Origin: Alcaligenes parafaecalis
Lineage (GTDB): Bacteria > Pseudomonadota > Gammaproteobacteria > Burkholderiales > Burkholderiaceae_B
Length of the DNA: 64,000 nucleotides
Assembly: GCF_026344135.1 (NCBI RefSeq)
Contig: NZ_JAPKNA010000001.1
Span: 1,054,001-1,118,000, forward strand
Direction of reading: 5' to 3'
Below, in pieces: positions 9,501 to 16,246 of the stretch (the stretch's first letter is position 1; each line of letters starts with the position of its first letter). The position numbers and the translations under genes are program-made. The notes under the pieces are model-generated. The model had not been told where the DNA came from. It ran no database searches and worked only from the letters and a program-made list of their open reading frames with translations.

Positions 9501-12465
9501 GTTCGACCTGACCGCCCTTCTCCAGCTTCACGTCACACTGCACCAGACCTTGCTCATCGCTGCGACCTTCGCAGATTGTGCCCAGGTCTTCACGCTGCTC
9601 CTGGTTGTCATAGCTATAGAAGCCACCCACCATGCGCTTGCGAATCGAGAAACGCTGTACGTTAGCGGCTTCAATGCGCACTGGCACGTTTTTCAATGGC
9701 TTGCCATCCGGGCTCAAGGCAAGGGCCGAGAGCTTGGTGGACGAACCGGCGGCCAACCAGCTACCGGCACGCAAACCAGCCACCACATCCGCAGGCCATA
9801 CCGCCACGGTTTGGGTCAGGGTTTGGATCTCGCCATTGGGATCTGCAAATGTGGCTTCCACCAGGAACTCGGAAGGCCGATCCACAGCGGGCAGGCTATC
9901 CAGCTTGGCACGCAAACCACCTTGGGCATCCAGTTGGAAGCGCTGCTTGTTCAAGAACACACGCGATTCCGAGGCGTCAGACTGCTCGCTCTTTTCAGGA
10001 GGAGCAAAGCTGAAATCGTCGTAGGCACTGAACGAAGGCGATTGGCTACGCACCACAGCCGACAACTGCACGGGCAGAAAGTCAGCCGGACCACCCGACA
10101 GATACTGCAACTGCACATCCGCCTGCATCTCTTTGGGTTTCACCAGATAAGGACGATCCTGGCCATCACCCAGCTTGATGCTGCCGCCCAAAACGGGCAG
10201 CTTGAATTCTTCAACACGGAACTCGCCGAAGTTGAAGTACTGGTTCTCACCTTCTGTACGCAGACGGTAAACGCCCAGCTCGGCATCCTTGGGGATCTTC
10301 CAATCGGTCAGCGCAAACACGCTGCCCGCTGCTGTCTTCTGCCATTTCAGGGGCAGTTCAATCCGCTTGCCGCTGCCATCATGCTCGACGATCATCGTGT
10401 CAGGATAACGAGCAGGAGCCTTGAAACCTTCGCGTACGCGCTCACGCACGTAATGCTTCATGTGTGCCACTTCACCTGCACGGAACAGGCTGCGGTCCAT
10501 GACGGTGTGAGCGATAGGCTCATCACTGCCACCCCAGCTATAAGGCACGTTAAAACGCCATGGCTCAATACCCGAATTCCACTCACTCAAGGCAAAGCTG
10601 AATTCATCTTTACCACGCGCCATAGGATTGTTTTTGTCGATCCGGGCCGTCACAAACAAACCGGACAGGCCGGTGTCGTTGCAATAGTCGGACGTTCCGA
10701 CTGCATGTGGATGATGGAACACCCCATCCTTATCCGTTTCGCCAACCACCAGTTCATCACCACGGCAGTTCATGACACGAATTTTGGCGCCCGGAACCAC
10801 TTTGGCATCATCCAGGGTCGTGACCCAGACCAGCAGATCGTCGCCGCCTTTTTTGATGTGCACACCCAGGTTCGTCACCAGGACCGAACTGCGCACATAC
10901 ATGGTGCCTGCCGACTCCAGCAAGGAGGCACCCAGACGTGGGGACGCCACTTCCAGCACATGGAAGCCAGGGTCTTTCAGAGGCACACCGATCAGCTCAA
11001 AAGGACGTTCGTCTTTTTGATCCATGCCCGGCAGATCCAGCTTTTTAACTTCCTTGCCGATCAACAGCGGCTGACCACGCAAGTCCAGTTGGCCGGACTC
11101 ATCAACAGGCGCGGTGATGTGGAAGTCTTGATCCATGAGGTTGCGCAGATGCTCTGCACTGACCATCCAGGAATAGTCCAACTGACGCAAACGGGAATAC
11201 CAGGCCAGGACTTCTTTATCGTCCGTCACGGCCATCGCTCCGACCTGACCGGCCGAGACCAACATTTGCTCTGTCGTCAGATTCGCTTCTACATTACGCA
11301 GGCTCAAACCGATGGCGGGCGGATCGGAGTCGTCCGAACCGTCACGGTCGGCATGGCCGAAACGCTCGACAATCCCGAAAGGCTCAACCGCAAACTTCAC
11401 CAGCGGCGGGTAGGTCGTGGTGCTCATGCCATTGGCCAGGACCTGCGGATTCTTCAGGCTGCGGCCTGCATCATCGGTCAGGTTGTCCGGGATCTTGACC
11501 GTCAGCTTGGCATTTTCAGGGAAAGGTCCCTCGAAACGCACGTATTGGCTGGGGCCACGATCTTGCCAGGCCTCATCGCTATCAGACTTGGGTTCCCAAA
11601 CATCTTTACCGGCTTGCAAACGGATCTGACGCACATACTCGTACGGGACCGGTGCGGAGAACTGAACACCAAAGCTGCCTACGGGTGTGCAAGGTGCTTC
11701 GGCACGTTCGCGCATGCAAGAAAGCGAAGCGGTGAACTCGGGGCGCACGCTGAAATCGTAGGTATAACGGTCCGTATTGGGAACGCCCTTACGATTTTCA
11801 ATTTTCGTCATGATGCCCGGTTCCAGCACCACGGACACGCTGGCGTCCGCAGGCAAGGGACGTGCACACTGAACGGCTTGGTAACGCTCGTCTACCTCGT
11901 CCACATAGAACTCGGCGCGAACCATGGCGTCGCGCTCGGCACCTTCAATGGCTTTCAGTCCAATACGCTCGCCAATACCCTCTACCCGGCAATAGCCGTT
12001 CTTGACTAAAGAGGCGGTATTAACAGGCGCATTGAAGTTGAATAGAAAGACCTGGTCTTCATCAATAATGTTGTAATACGGGCGGTTGCTTTCCAGAATG
12101 GCGCCGCCGGAATTAAAACGATATTGGGCCGGTCCGCTAATCGCTTCATTATTAATGCTGCGAAAGCTTGTGGACACGACGGCGGTACAACTCAAGCCTG
12201 GGCCTGGTCGCTCGTCGAATTCGTAAATCCAACGGCGGGAATCCAGCCAACGGCCTTGACCGACTGCCGCAGGATCATCACACTGCACCTGCACGGGAGC
12301 AGGCAGTTGCGAATCCCCAAAATGAACAGCGGGCGTGGCAAAGGTGACTTTGACATCCCGCAAATCAGACGTCGCCCCTTGAGGCGAAAAACTGCTTATC
12401 GTAATGGCTTGGGCGCTACTGACGCCCAGCAAGAACATCAAACCCAGCAAAGACTGGCGATGCAT
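6556..12465 (-). CDS. yfhM: Bacterial alpha-2-macroglobulin family protein
   Basis: A 1969-residue secreted protein of the alpha-2-macroglobulin superfamily, thought to trap periplasmic proteases and guard the cell wall synthesised by its partner PBP1C. It begins with a signal peptide that ends SSAQA and has no lipobox cysteine, unlike the E. coli lipoprotein YfhM. Repeated beta-sandwich (macroglobulin) domains fill the first 1100 or so residues. The thioester motif CFEQ is visible at Cys1500 (codon 7966-7968), inside the helical thioester domain (RYPYTCFEQQASRYMGLRSE). A receptor-type C-terminal domain ends near VDAPAN. A glycine-rich GGGGGKSP stretch lies at the bait-region position. The coding strand is clear even though a long antisense frame exists. 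Confidence 0.93.
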   Translation of the reverse strand: MHRQSLLGLMFLLGVSSAQAITISSFSPQGATSDLRDVKVTFATPAVHFGDSQLPAPVQVQCDDPAAVGQGRWLDSRRWIYEFDERPGPGLSCTAVVSTSFRSINNEAISGPAQYRFNSGGAILESNRPYYNIIDEDQVFLFNFNAPVNTASLVKNGYCRVEGIGERIGLKAIEGAERDAMVRAEFYVDEVDERYQAVQCARPLPADASVSVVLEPGIMTKIENRKGVPNTDRYTYDFSVRPEFTASLSCMRERAEAPCTPVGSFGVQFSAPVPYEYVRQIRLQAGKDVWEPKSDSDEAWQDRGPSQYVRFEGPFPENAKLTVKIPDNLTDDAGRSLKNPQVLANGMSTTTYPPLVKFAVEPFGIVERFGHADRDGSDDSDPPAIGLSLRNVEANLTTEQMLVSAGQVGAMAVTDDKEVLAWYSRLRQLDYSWMVSAEHLRNLMDQDFHITAPVDESGQLDLRGQPLLIGKEVKKLDLPGMDQKDERPFELIGVPLKDPGFHVLEVASPRLGASLLESAGTMYVRSSVLVTNLGVHIKKGGDDLLVWVTTLDDAKVVPGAKIRVMNCRGDELVVGETDKDGVFHHPHAVGTSDYCNDTGLSGLFVTARIDKNNPMARGKDEFSFALSEWNSGIEPWRFNVPYSWGGSDEPIAHTVMDRSLFRAGEVAHMKHYVRERVREGFKAPARYPDTMIVEHDGSGKRIELPLKWQKTAAGSVFALTDWKIPKDAELGVYRLRTEGENQYFNFGEFRVEEFKLPVLGGSIKLGDGQDRPYLVKPKEMQADVQLQYLSGGPADFLPVQLSAVVRSQSPSFSAYDDFSFAPPEKSEQSDASESRVFLNKQRFQLDAQGGLRAKLDSLPAVDRPSEFLVEATFADPNGEIQTLTQTVAVWPADVVAGLRAGSWLAAGSSTKLSALALSPDGKPLKNVPVRIEAANVQRFSIRKRMVGGFYSYDNQEQREDLGTICEGRSDEQGLVQCDVKLEKGGQVELRAVARDGEGRESVAASSVWVSGSGYMWFGGQNDDRIDVIPAKKTWAPGEKAEFQVRMPFREATALVAVEREGVLQAQVVQLEGDSPNVSVEIKPEWGPNVYVSVLVLRGRLREVPWYSFFSWGWSQPLNWYKAYSEGGGEFVAPTTTVDLSKPSYRFGLTGIEVSSQQDALDVKVTTDRSQYAIREQAKVEIQVLKSDGTPAAGASVALAAVDQALLELSPNNSWNLLTAMRALRGYNVQTATAQSEIVGRRHYGRKAVAAGGGGGKSPTRELLDTLLLWKGNVELDAQGRATVTVPLNDSLTQYRIMAVADLAGDRFGSGSAQIVTTQDLQIISGLPAIAREGDDYQAQVTLRNSSPRAMTVKVTAKYHGKGLPSSALPEQTVELASGSAKVVSWPMKVPVSSGSATSHQMEWTVDAQEVQQAGATGKAVKDSLAVKQEVFTATPISVQQGTLVAVGIDQPLNMSVQAPAGALKNEQGVVQGGLQMLFRSSLGGGMEGVRAWFERYPYTCFEQQASRYMGLRSEEAWAGLMQRMPSYMDPNGLLRYFPSNYGWGSRVLTSYVLDISYIAESIGLNYPIPAGFRNEMLQGLENVVNGRIPNMHTVSRQERDIEVIRATTVLAKYDRARVNMLDSVELNLQSWPTEILLAWVDLTQRLPGIKKAEQTRKEALGLIQARLISRGTRLVFGDDALNGNPWDMTSRVTNQARLMLLVNEMPEWQEDMPRLAQGLLAEQQRGAWRMTTENLFGSLAIELFSRDHEQSPSGQSMVILGSETAQVVDWDMLNPDGQGVRSSKIDVPWRGDQPENLNVEQMGDGKAWIEVRSLAAVPVSKPISAGLSMERQIEAVEQAKPGVWSRGDIMRVKIKVKAQGQANWVVVSDPVPAGATILGSGLGRDSAMATAGEEQSGQWPSFIERRFDGYRAYYERFEEGTTEVSYTVRLNTVGQFVLPASRAEALYEPDVFAVWPNEQVLEVVDAPAN

Positions 12466-12807
12466 CGTTCTTCCCCTATGGAATGTGCTATTTTCGGCGC
12501 CAGTTTAATAGAAATCAGGGGCTCTGAGCGTGTCTAAAAGGCCCTATAGCTGCATAAAGAATGCCACCAAGTGCAACAGAAAAAGACACTCGGGTTTAAA
12601 TATGCTTGTCACTGTGAAAAAAGGCGTTTTGGGTATTTGAAAGTAAAAATTTCAAATGCGACCAATACCCCGCTTTTTTCCCCAAACCAAGGCGATCAAC
12701 TACGATAAGAAACTTCCCACCCCAAGCAGTCTCTGGAAAACCGGCGCATCCACCCCATATGCGCAAGGCTTGCACGGATAACTCCGCCTCGATTTCAGGA
12801 CAGACAA
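12466..12807. other. Intergenic region with nested inverted repeat
   Basis: No gene is supported in this 342-bp stretch between divergent genes. It should carry promoters for both. It contains nested complementary arms: ATTTGAAA (12635-12642) with TTTCAAAT (12650-12657), and outer GGGTATT (12631-12637) with AATACCC (12664-12670). The region is AT-rich compared with its neighbours. A 75-codon minus-strand frame across it has no ribosome binding site and overlaps the next gene. Confidence 0.5.
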
Positions 12808-13344
12808 ATGAGCTCAATGACACTGAAGGAACTGGACAAGACCCGCGAAGAATGTCGCAAATTAATCAGTCGGCGCGCCCTGCTGTCGGCCGCCGCTGCC
12901 GTTGTGCCTATCCCCGGTGTTGATGTGGGCGCTGACGTGGCGATTCTGATGAAGGTCATCCCCATCATCAATGCCCGTTTTGGGCTGACAGCCAACGATG
13001 TGGATGCGCTGAGCCCCGAGCTTAAAAAACTGGTGGTGGTGGGTGGAACCAGTATGGGTCTGGGCATGGTGGGACGCGTGCTGACCACAGACCGGGTGAT
13101 CAATATTCTGGTGCGTCTGGGGGCGAAAAAACTGGCTGGGAAATATGGCGCCAAATATGTGCCTTTAATAGGCAGCGCCATTTCCGCATCCATCAGCTTT
13201 GTGGTGCTACGTAAAGTCGGCAACCAGCATATTGAAGAGTGTTATGAGATCGCCCGCCGCCTGGCACTGGAAACACAAAGGCAGGAAGCGGTGCACACGA
13301 TTGACGCCGCCGAGGACGGCTTGATACGCGAGATCAAGGGCTAA
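12808..13344 (+). CDS. DUF697-like small membrane-associated protein
   Basis: A 178-residue protein with two hydrophobic regions: about 22-45 (RRALLSAAAAVVPIPGVDVGADVAIL) and about 105-135 (KYGAKYVPLIGSAISASISFVVL). The PIPGVD..AD pattern followed by a second GxxY.P.IG..I.A...F segment resembles DUF697/YcjF-type proteins, which are often found beside or fused to small GTPases. No GTPase is next to it here. A weak AGGAC precedes the ATG. The function is unknown; membrane association is inferred from the hydrophobic segments. Confidence 0.65.
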   Translation: MSSMTLKELDKTREECRKLISRRALLSAAAAVVPIPGVDVGADVAILMKVIPIINARFGLTANDVDALSPELKKLVVVGGTSMGLGMVGRVLTTDRVINILVRLGAKKLAGKYGAKYVPLIGSAISASISFVVLRKVGNQHIEECYEIARRLALETQRQEAVHTIDAAEDGLIREIKG

Positions 13345-13354
13345 AGCCCTTGAT
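13333..13354. terminator. Palindromic hairpin between convergent genes
   Basis: A 10-bp perfect stem (ATCAAGGGCT and its complement) with a 2-base centre spans the stop codon of the DUF697-like gene. It sits 6 bases before the end of the convergent nitronate monooxygenase gene. No good T-run follows on either strand, so termination is plausible but unproven. Confidence 0.45.
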
Positions 13355-13359
13355 TCCTC

Positions 13360-14529
13360 TTAGCCCGCTGGAACCACACCGGGCTTGCTGCGACCATTCA
13401 ACATGTAATCCATCAACTCGCGCACGGACTTCATGGCTTTACCAAAAGGCAAGGCTTCCGAGCTGCGGAAGAACAGACCGCGTTGTACGTCACCCTTCAA
13501 AGCGTAGGCCAATTGGCGGTCAATGCAGAATTGACCATGACGCTGCACCCCATCACGCAAACCGCAATGTGCCAGACAATCAAAGCCTTCGGTGCAAGCA
13601 CGCTCACGCGCCACCGATTGCAGCTTTTGCTCTTTGTGCAGGTAAGCATCCAGCCACGGTGTACGCACAGCGCGGGCAGGCAGGCCAGCCACACTCATAA
13701 AGGTCACGATGTCCTTGGGCTCTGCATCCAGCAACACGCGTTTGAAGTTCTCATGCGCATCGCCTTCTTCGGTGACGGCAAAAGCCGTACCCATTTGCAC
13801 ACCATCCGCACCCCAATCAATTAATTGGCGCAATTGTTCAGGACGATGAATCCCGCCTGCGGCGATCAGGGGAATGCGCTCGGCCTCCAGGCCCAGCTCG
13901 CGGAACAAGGCACGGCACCCTTCCAAAACGCGCTGGAAAGCATATTCAGGTTTGTTCAAGGACTGGTCGTCGGCTGCCCCCAGATGGCCCGCGGCAAAAC
14001 GGGGGTTTTCCAGAACGACAGCATCGGGCAAACGCTTGCGGCGCAGCCATTTTTTCACCAGCAAGGTGACGCCACGGACATCCGACAAGATAGGAATCAG
14101 GGCAACTTTGGGATGGTCCTGAACCAGTTCAGGCAAATCCAGCGGCAGGCCAGCACCTACCACCACGGCATCTGCCCCACTTTCGCAAGACTGACGCACG
14201 TACTCGGGATACTGCGACACCGCCTTCATGATGTTGACGGCAATACCGCCATTACCGCCCGAGCGCTCGCGGGCACGATTGATTTCACGATCCAGTGCCT
14301 GCAAATTGGCCGCATCGACCACGCCTTTTTCGACATCACCCTGGGTGCTGTCCATGAGGTCTTCGTGATGACGCCGTAAATCCACGCTGGAGATCGTCCC
14401 CAGCCCGCCCAATGCAGCCACAGTACCAGCCAGCCGGGACGCCGAAATACCGACTCCCATGCCACCCTGAACAATAGGCAAAAGCAGTTTTCCCTTCAGG
14501 GACATGAGACGTAAATCCGTCTTTAGCAC
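13360..14529 (-). CDS. Nitronate monooxygenase family flavoprotein
   Basis: A 389-residue TIM-barrel FMN enzyme of the nitronate monooxygenase (2-nitropropane dioxygenase) family. It would oxidise alkyl nitronates such as propionate 3-nitronate to the carbonyl compound plus nitrite. Visible features are the N-terminal PIVQGGMGVGIS, GADAVVVGAGLP near 140, the phosphate-binding LIAAGGI near 235 and GADGVQMGTAF near 255. A cysteine-containing C-terminal extension (CTEGFDCLAHCGLRDG) is found in one subgroup of this family. The start used is GTG with AAGG 9 bases upstream; ATG at 14505 is an alternative. The true substrate cannot be told from sequence. Confidence 0.82.
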   Translation of the reverse strand: MLKTDLRLMSLKGKLLLPIVQGGMGVGISASRLAGTVAALGGLGTISSVDLRRHHEDLMDSTQGDVEKGVVDAANLQALDREINRARERSGGNGGIAVNIMKAVSQYPEYVRQSCESGADAVVVGAGLPLDLPELVQDHPKVALIPILSDVRGVTLLVKKWLRRKRLPDAVVLENPRFAAGHLGAADDQSLNKPEYAFQRVLEGCRALFRELGLEAERIPLIAAGGIHRPEQLRQLIDWGADGVQMGTAFAVTEEGDAHENFKRVLLDAEPKDIVTFMSVAGLPARAVRTPWLDAYLHKEQKLQSVARERACTEGFDCLAHCGLRDGVQRHGQFCIDRQLAYALKGDVQRGLFFRSSEALPFGKAMKSVRELMDYMLNGRSKPGVVPAG

Positions 14530-14599
14530 GATGTTATACCTTAGGTTGATGCAAGAACCTGTCGGCCACGTCGGGACCAGAAACAGGGCAATAGAATCG

Positions 14600-14623
14600 T
14601 GGCCGTCTTGTTCAAGACGGCCA
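14600..14623. terminator. Hairpin downstream of hemN
   Basis: An 11-bp perfect inverted repeat (TGGCCGTCTTG and complement, 2-base centre) lies 5 bases after the hemN stop. No T-run follows, so it may act as an RNA-stabilising hairpin or a weak terminator. Confidence 0.45.
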
Positions 14624-14628
14624 CTGTG

Positions 14629-16050
14629 TTAAATCAGGCGGGAGTAGCGTGCGCCGCTTTCCTGGCTCAAGTACTTGTCGAACACCATGCTGTAGGCACG
14701 TACAAACAAACGGCCTTTGGGCAAAACCTGGATGGATTGGTGATCGACAGTTAGCAAGCCTGCGTCCGCGTAGCTACTGAGCTCTTGCAGCTCGGCAGAG
14801 AAGTAGCTGGCAAAATCAATGCCGTAACGCGCTTCCAGACGCACAATTGGCACAGGCATGCTGCACATCAGATGCATGATGACTTCCGCACGCAGGCGGT
14901 CGTCTTGCTGCATCACAATACCCCGCTCGATGGGCAAACGCCCCCGGTCTATATCGGCGTAGTAATTGCGCAGGCTGCGGGCATTTTGCACATGCATGGT
15001 GCCCACCTGACCAATAGACGACACGCCGAACGAAACCAGATCACAGGCCGCACGCGTGGTGTAACCCTGGAAGTTACGGTGCAGGCTGCCGTCCAGACGA
15101 GCCAGATTGAGCTCGTCCGTTGGCAAGGCAAAATGGTCCAGACCAATATAGACATAGCCTGCATCCAGCAAACGCTGGGAGGACATCAGGAACAACTGCA
15201 AACGCTGGTCGGCGTCGGGAAGCTCTTCTTCATTGATCAAGCGCTGGGCCTTGAAGCGAGTAGGCAAGTGCGCGTAGTTATAAAGAGCGATACGATCTGG
15301 CCGCAGTTGCACCAGCGAATCGATGGTGACGGCAAAGCTTTCCAGGGTCTGCAGGGGCAGACCATAGATCAGATCGGTATTGATGGATTGGAAACCGGCT
15401 GCCCGGCTCTCTTCAATGGCCCGTTTGACCATTTCAAAAGGCTGGATGCGGTTGATCGCTTTTTGCACCTTGGGGTCAAAGTCCTGCACCCCGAAGCTGG
15501 TACGGTTAAAGCCCAGATCCGCCAAGTTCTGAAGCGTACCGTCTGCCAAAGTGCGAGGGTCGATCTCGATGCCCAGTTCGGCATCGGCCGTGAACATGAA
15601 CTGCTCTTTGAGCTTGCCCATCAAACGAGAGAGCTGATCATTGTCCAGGAAGGTGGGCGAGCCGCCGCCCAGATGAAGTTGTTCGGTGCGCCGATCATCA
15701 CCCATGTATTGGGTGACCATATCAATTTCGCGCAGCAGGTAATCCAGATACTGCTCGCTCTTGCTGCGGTCCTGCGTGATGATCTTGTTGCAGGCACAGA
15801 AGTAGCAAAGCGACTGGCAAAACGGAATATGCAGGTAGACCGATAGAGGGGGGTTGCTGCTGCTCAGGGCGCGACGCGATAATTCGTGAATGTAGGGCTG
15901 GGCAGGAAAATCCTGAAAAAAACGGTCTGCGGTGGGGTAGGAGGTATAGCGAGGCCCAGAACGATCAAAGCGCCGGATAAGGGCTTCCGAGATTTCAATA
16001 TCTGGCGCGGTAGGCGCGCTGGCATCCGATGCTTCCACGATTTGCGGCAT
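14629..16050 (-). CDS. hemN: Oxygen-independent coproporphyrinogen III oxidase
   Basis: A 473-residue radical SAM enzyme that decarboxylates coproporphyrinogen III to protoporphyrinogen IX without oxygen, needed for heme synthesis during anaerobic growth. The [4Fe-4S] motif is HIPFCQSLCYFCACNK (Cys78, Cys82, Cys85, with the extra Cys87 typical of true HemN). GPRYTSYPTA near residue 32 and the GGGSPT motif are also present. The start at 16050 is chosen because AGGAGG lies 7 bases upstream; the frame is open for 29 more codons but without such a signal. An FNR-type box lies 74 bases upstream. This enzyme would serve the heme demand of the nitrite reductase encoded 29 kb away. Confidence 0.95.
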   Translation of the reverse strand: MPQIVEASDASAPTAPDIEISEALIRRFDRSGPRYTSYPTADRFFQDFPAQPYIHELSRRALSSSNPPLSVYLHIPFCQSLCYFCACNKIITQDRSKSEQYLDYLLREIDMVTQYMGDDRRTEQLHLGGGSPTFLDNDQLSRLMGKLKEQFMFTADAELGIEIDPRTLADGTLQNLADLGFNRTSFGVQDFDPKVQKAINRIQPFEMVKRAIEESRAAGFQSINTDLIYGLPLQTLESFAVTIDSLVQLRPDRIALYNYAHLPTRFKAQRLINEEELPDADQRLQLFLMSSQRLLDAGYVYIGLDHFALPTDELNLARLDGSLHRNFQGYTTRAACDLVSFGVSSIGQVGTMHVQNARSLRNYYADIDRGRLPIERGIVMQQDDRLRAEVIMHLMCSMPVPIVRLEARYGIDFASYFSAELQELSSYADAGLLTVDHQSIQVLPKGRLFVRAYSMVFDKYLSQESGARYSRLI

Positions 16051-16123
16051 AAAGGGTCCTCCTGCAAAAGACCTGTTTCTTCTAGTCAAGCATTCATTGT
16101 GAGAGAAAACCTCACGCATGCGC

Positions 16124-16137
16124 TTGACCTGCATCAA
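16124..16137. promoter_or_regulatory. FNR/Anr-type binding site upstream of hemN
   Basis: TTGAC-CTGC-ATCAA matches the FNR consensus TTGAT-N4-ATCAA at 9 of 10 defined bases. It sits 74 bases before the hemN start, a sensible place for anaerobic activation. It lies between hemN and the divergent mrp operon (110 bp away), so an effect on mrp cannot be excluded. Confidence 0.75.
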
Positions 16138-16246
16138 GACCGGAATAACTAAAAAAACGCTTTTTTTATCGCTGTAGGGCTGAAATTAGCTTCATATATC
16201 GTATTATTAAGCGCTAGCCGCCTAAATTACCGCCTGTTGGAGTCAG

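Noticed and set aside
6502..12009. Very long plus-strand open frame of 1835 codons
   Set aside because: It lies antisense to the alpha-2-macroglobulin gene, has no ribosome site and gives a His/Gln/Thr-rich translation without domains. The codon pattern of the true gene keeps this frame open.
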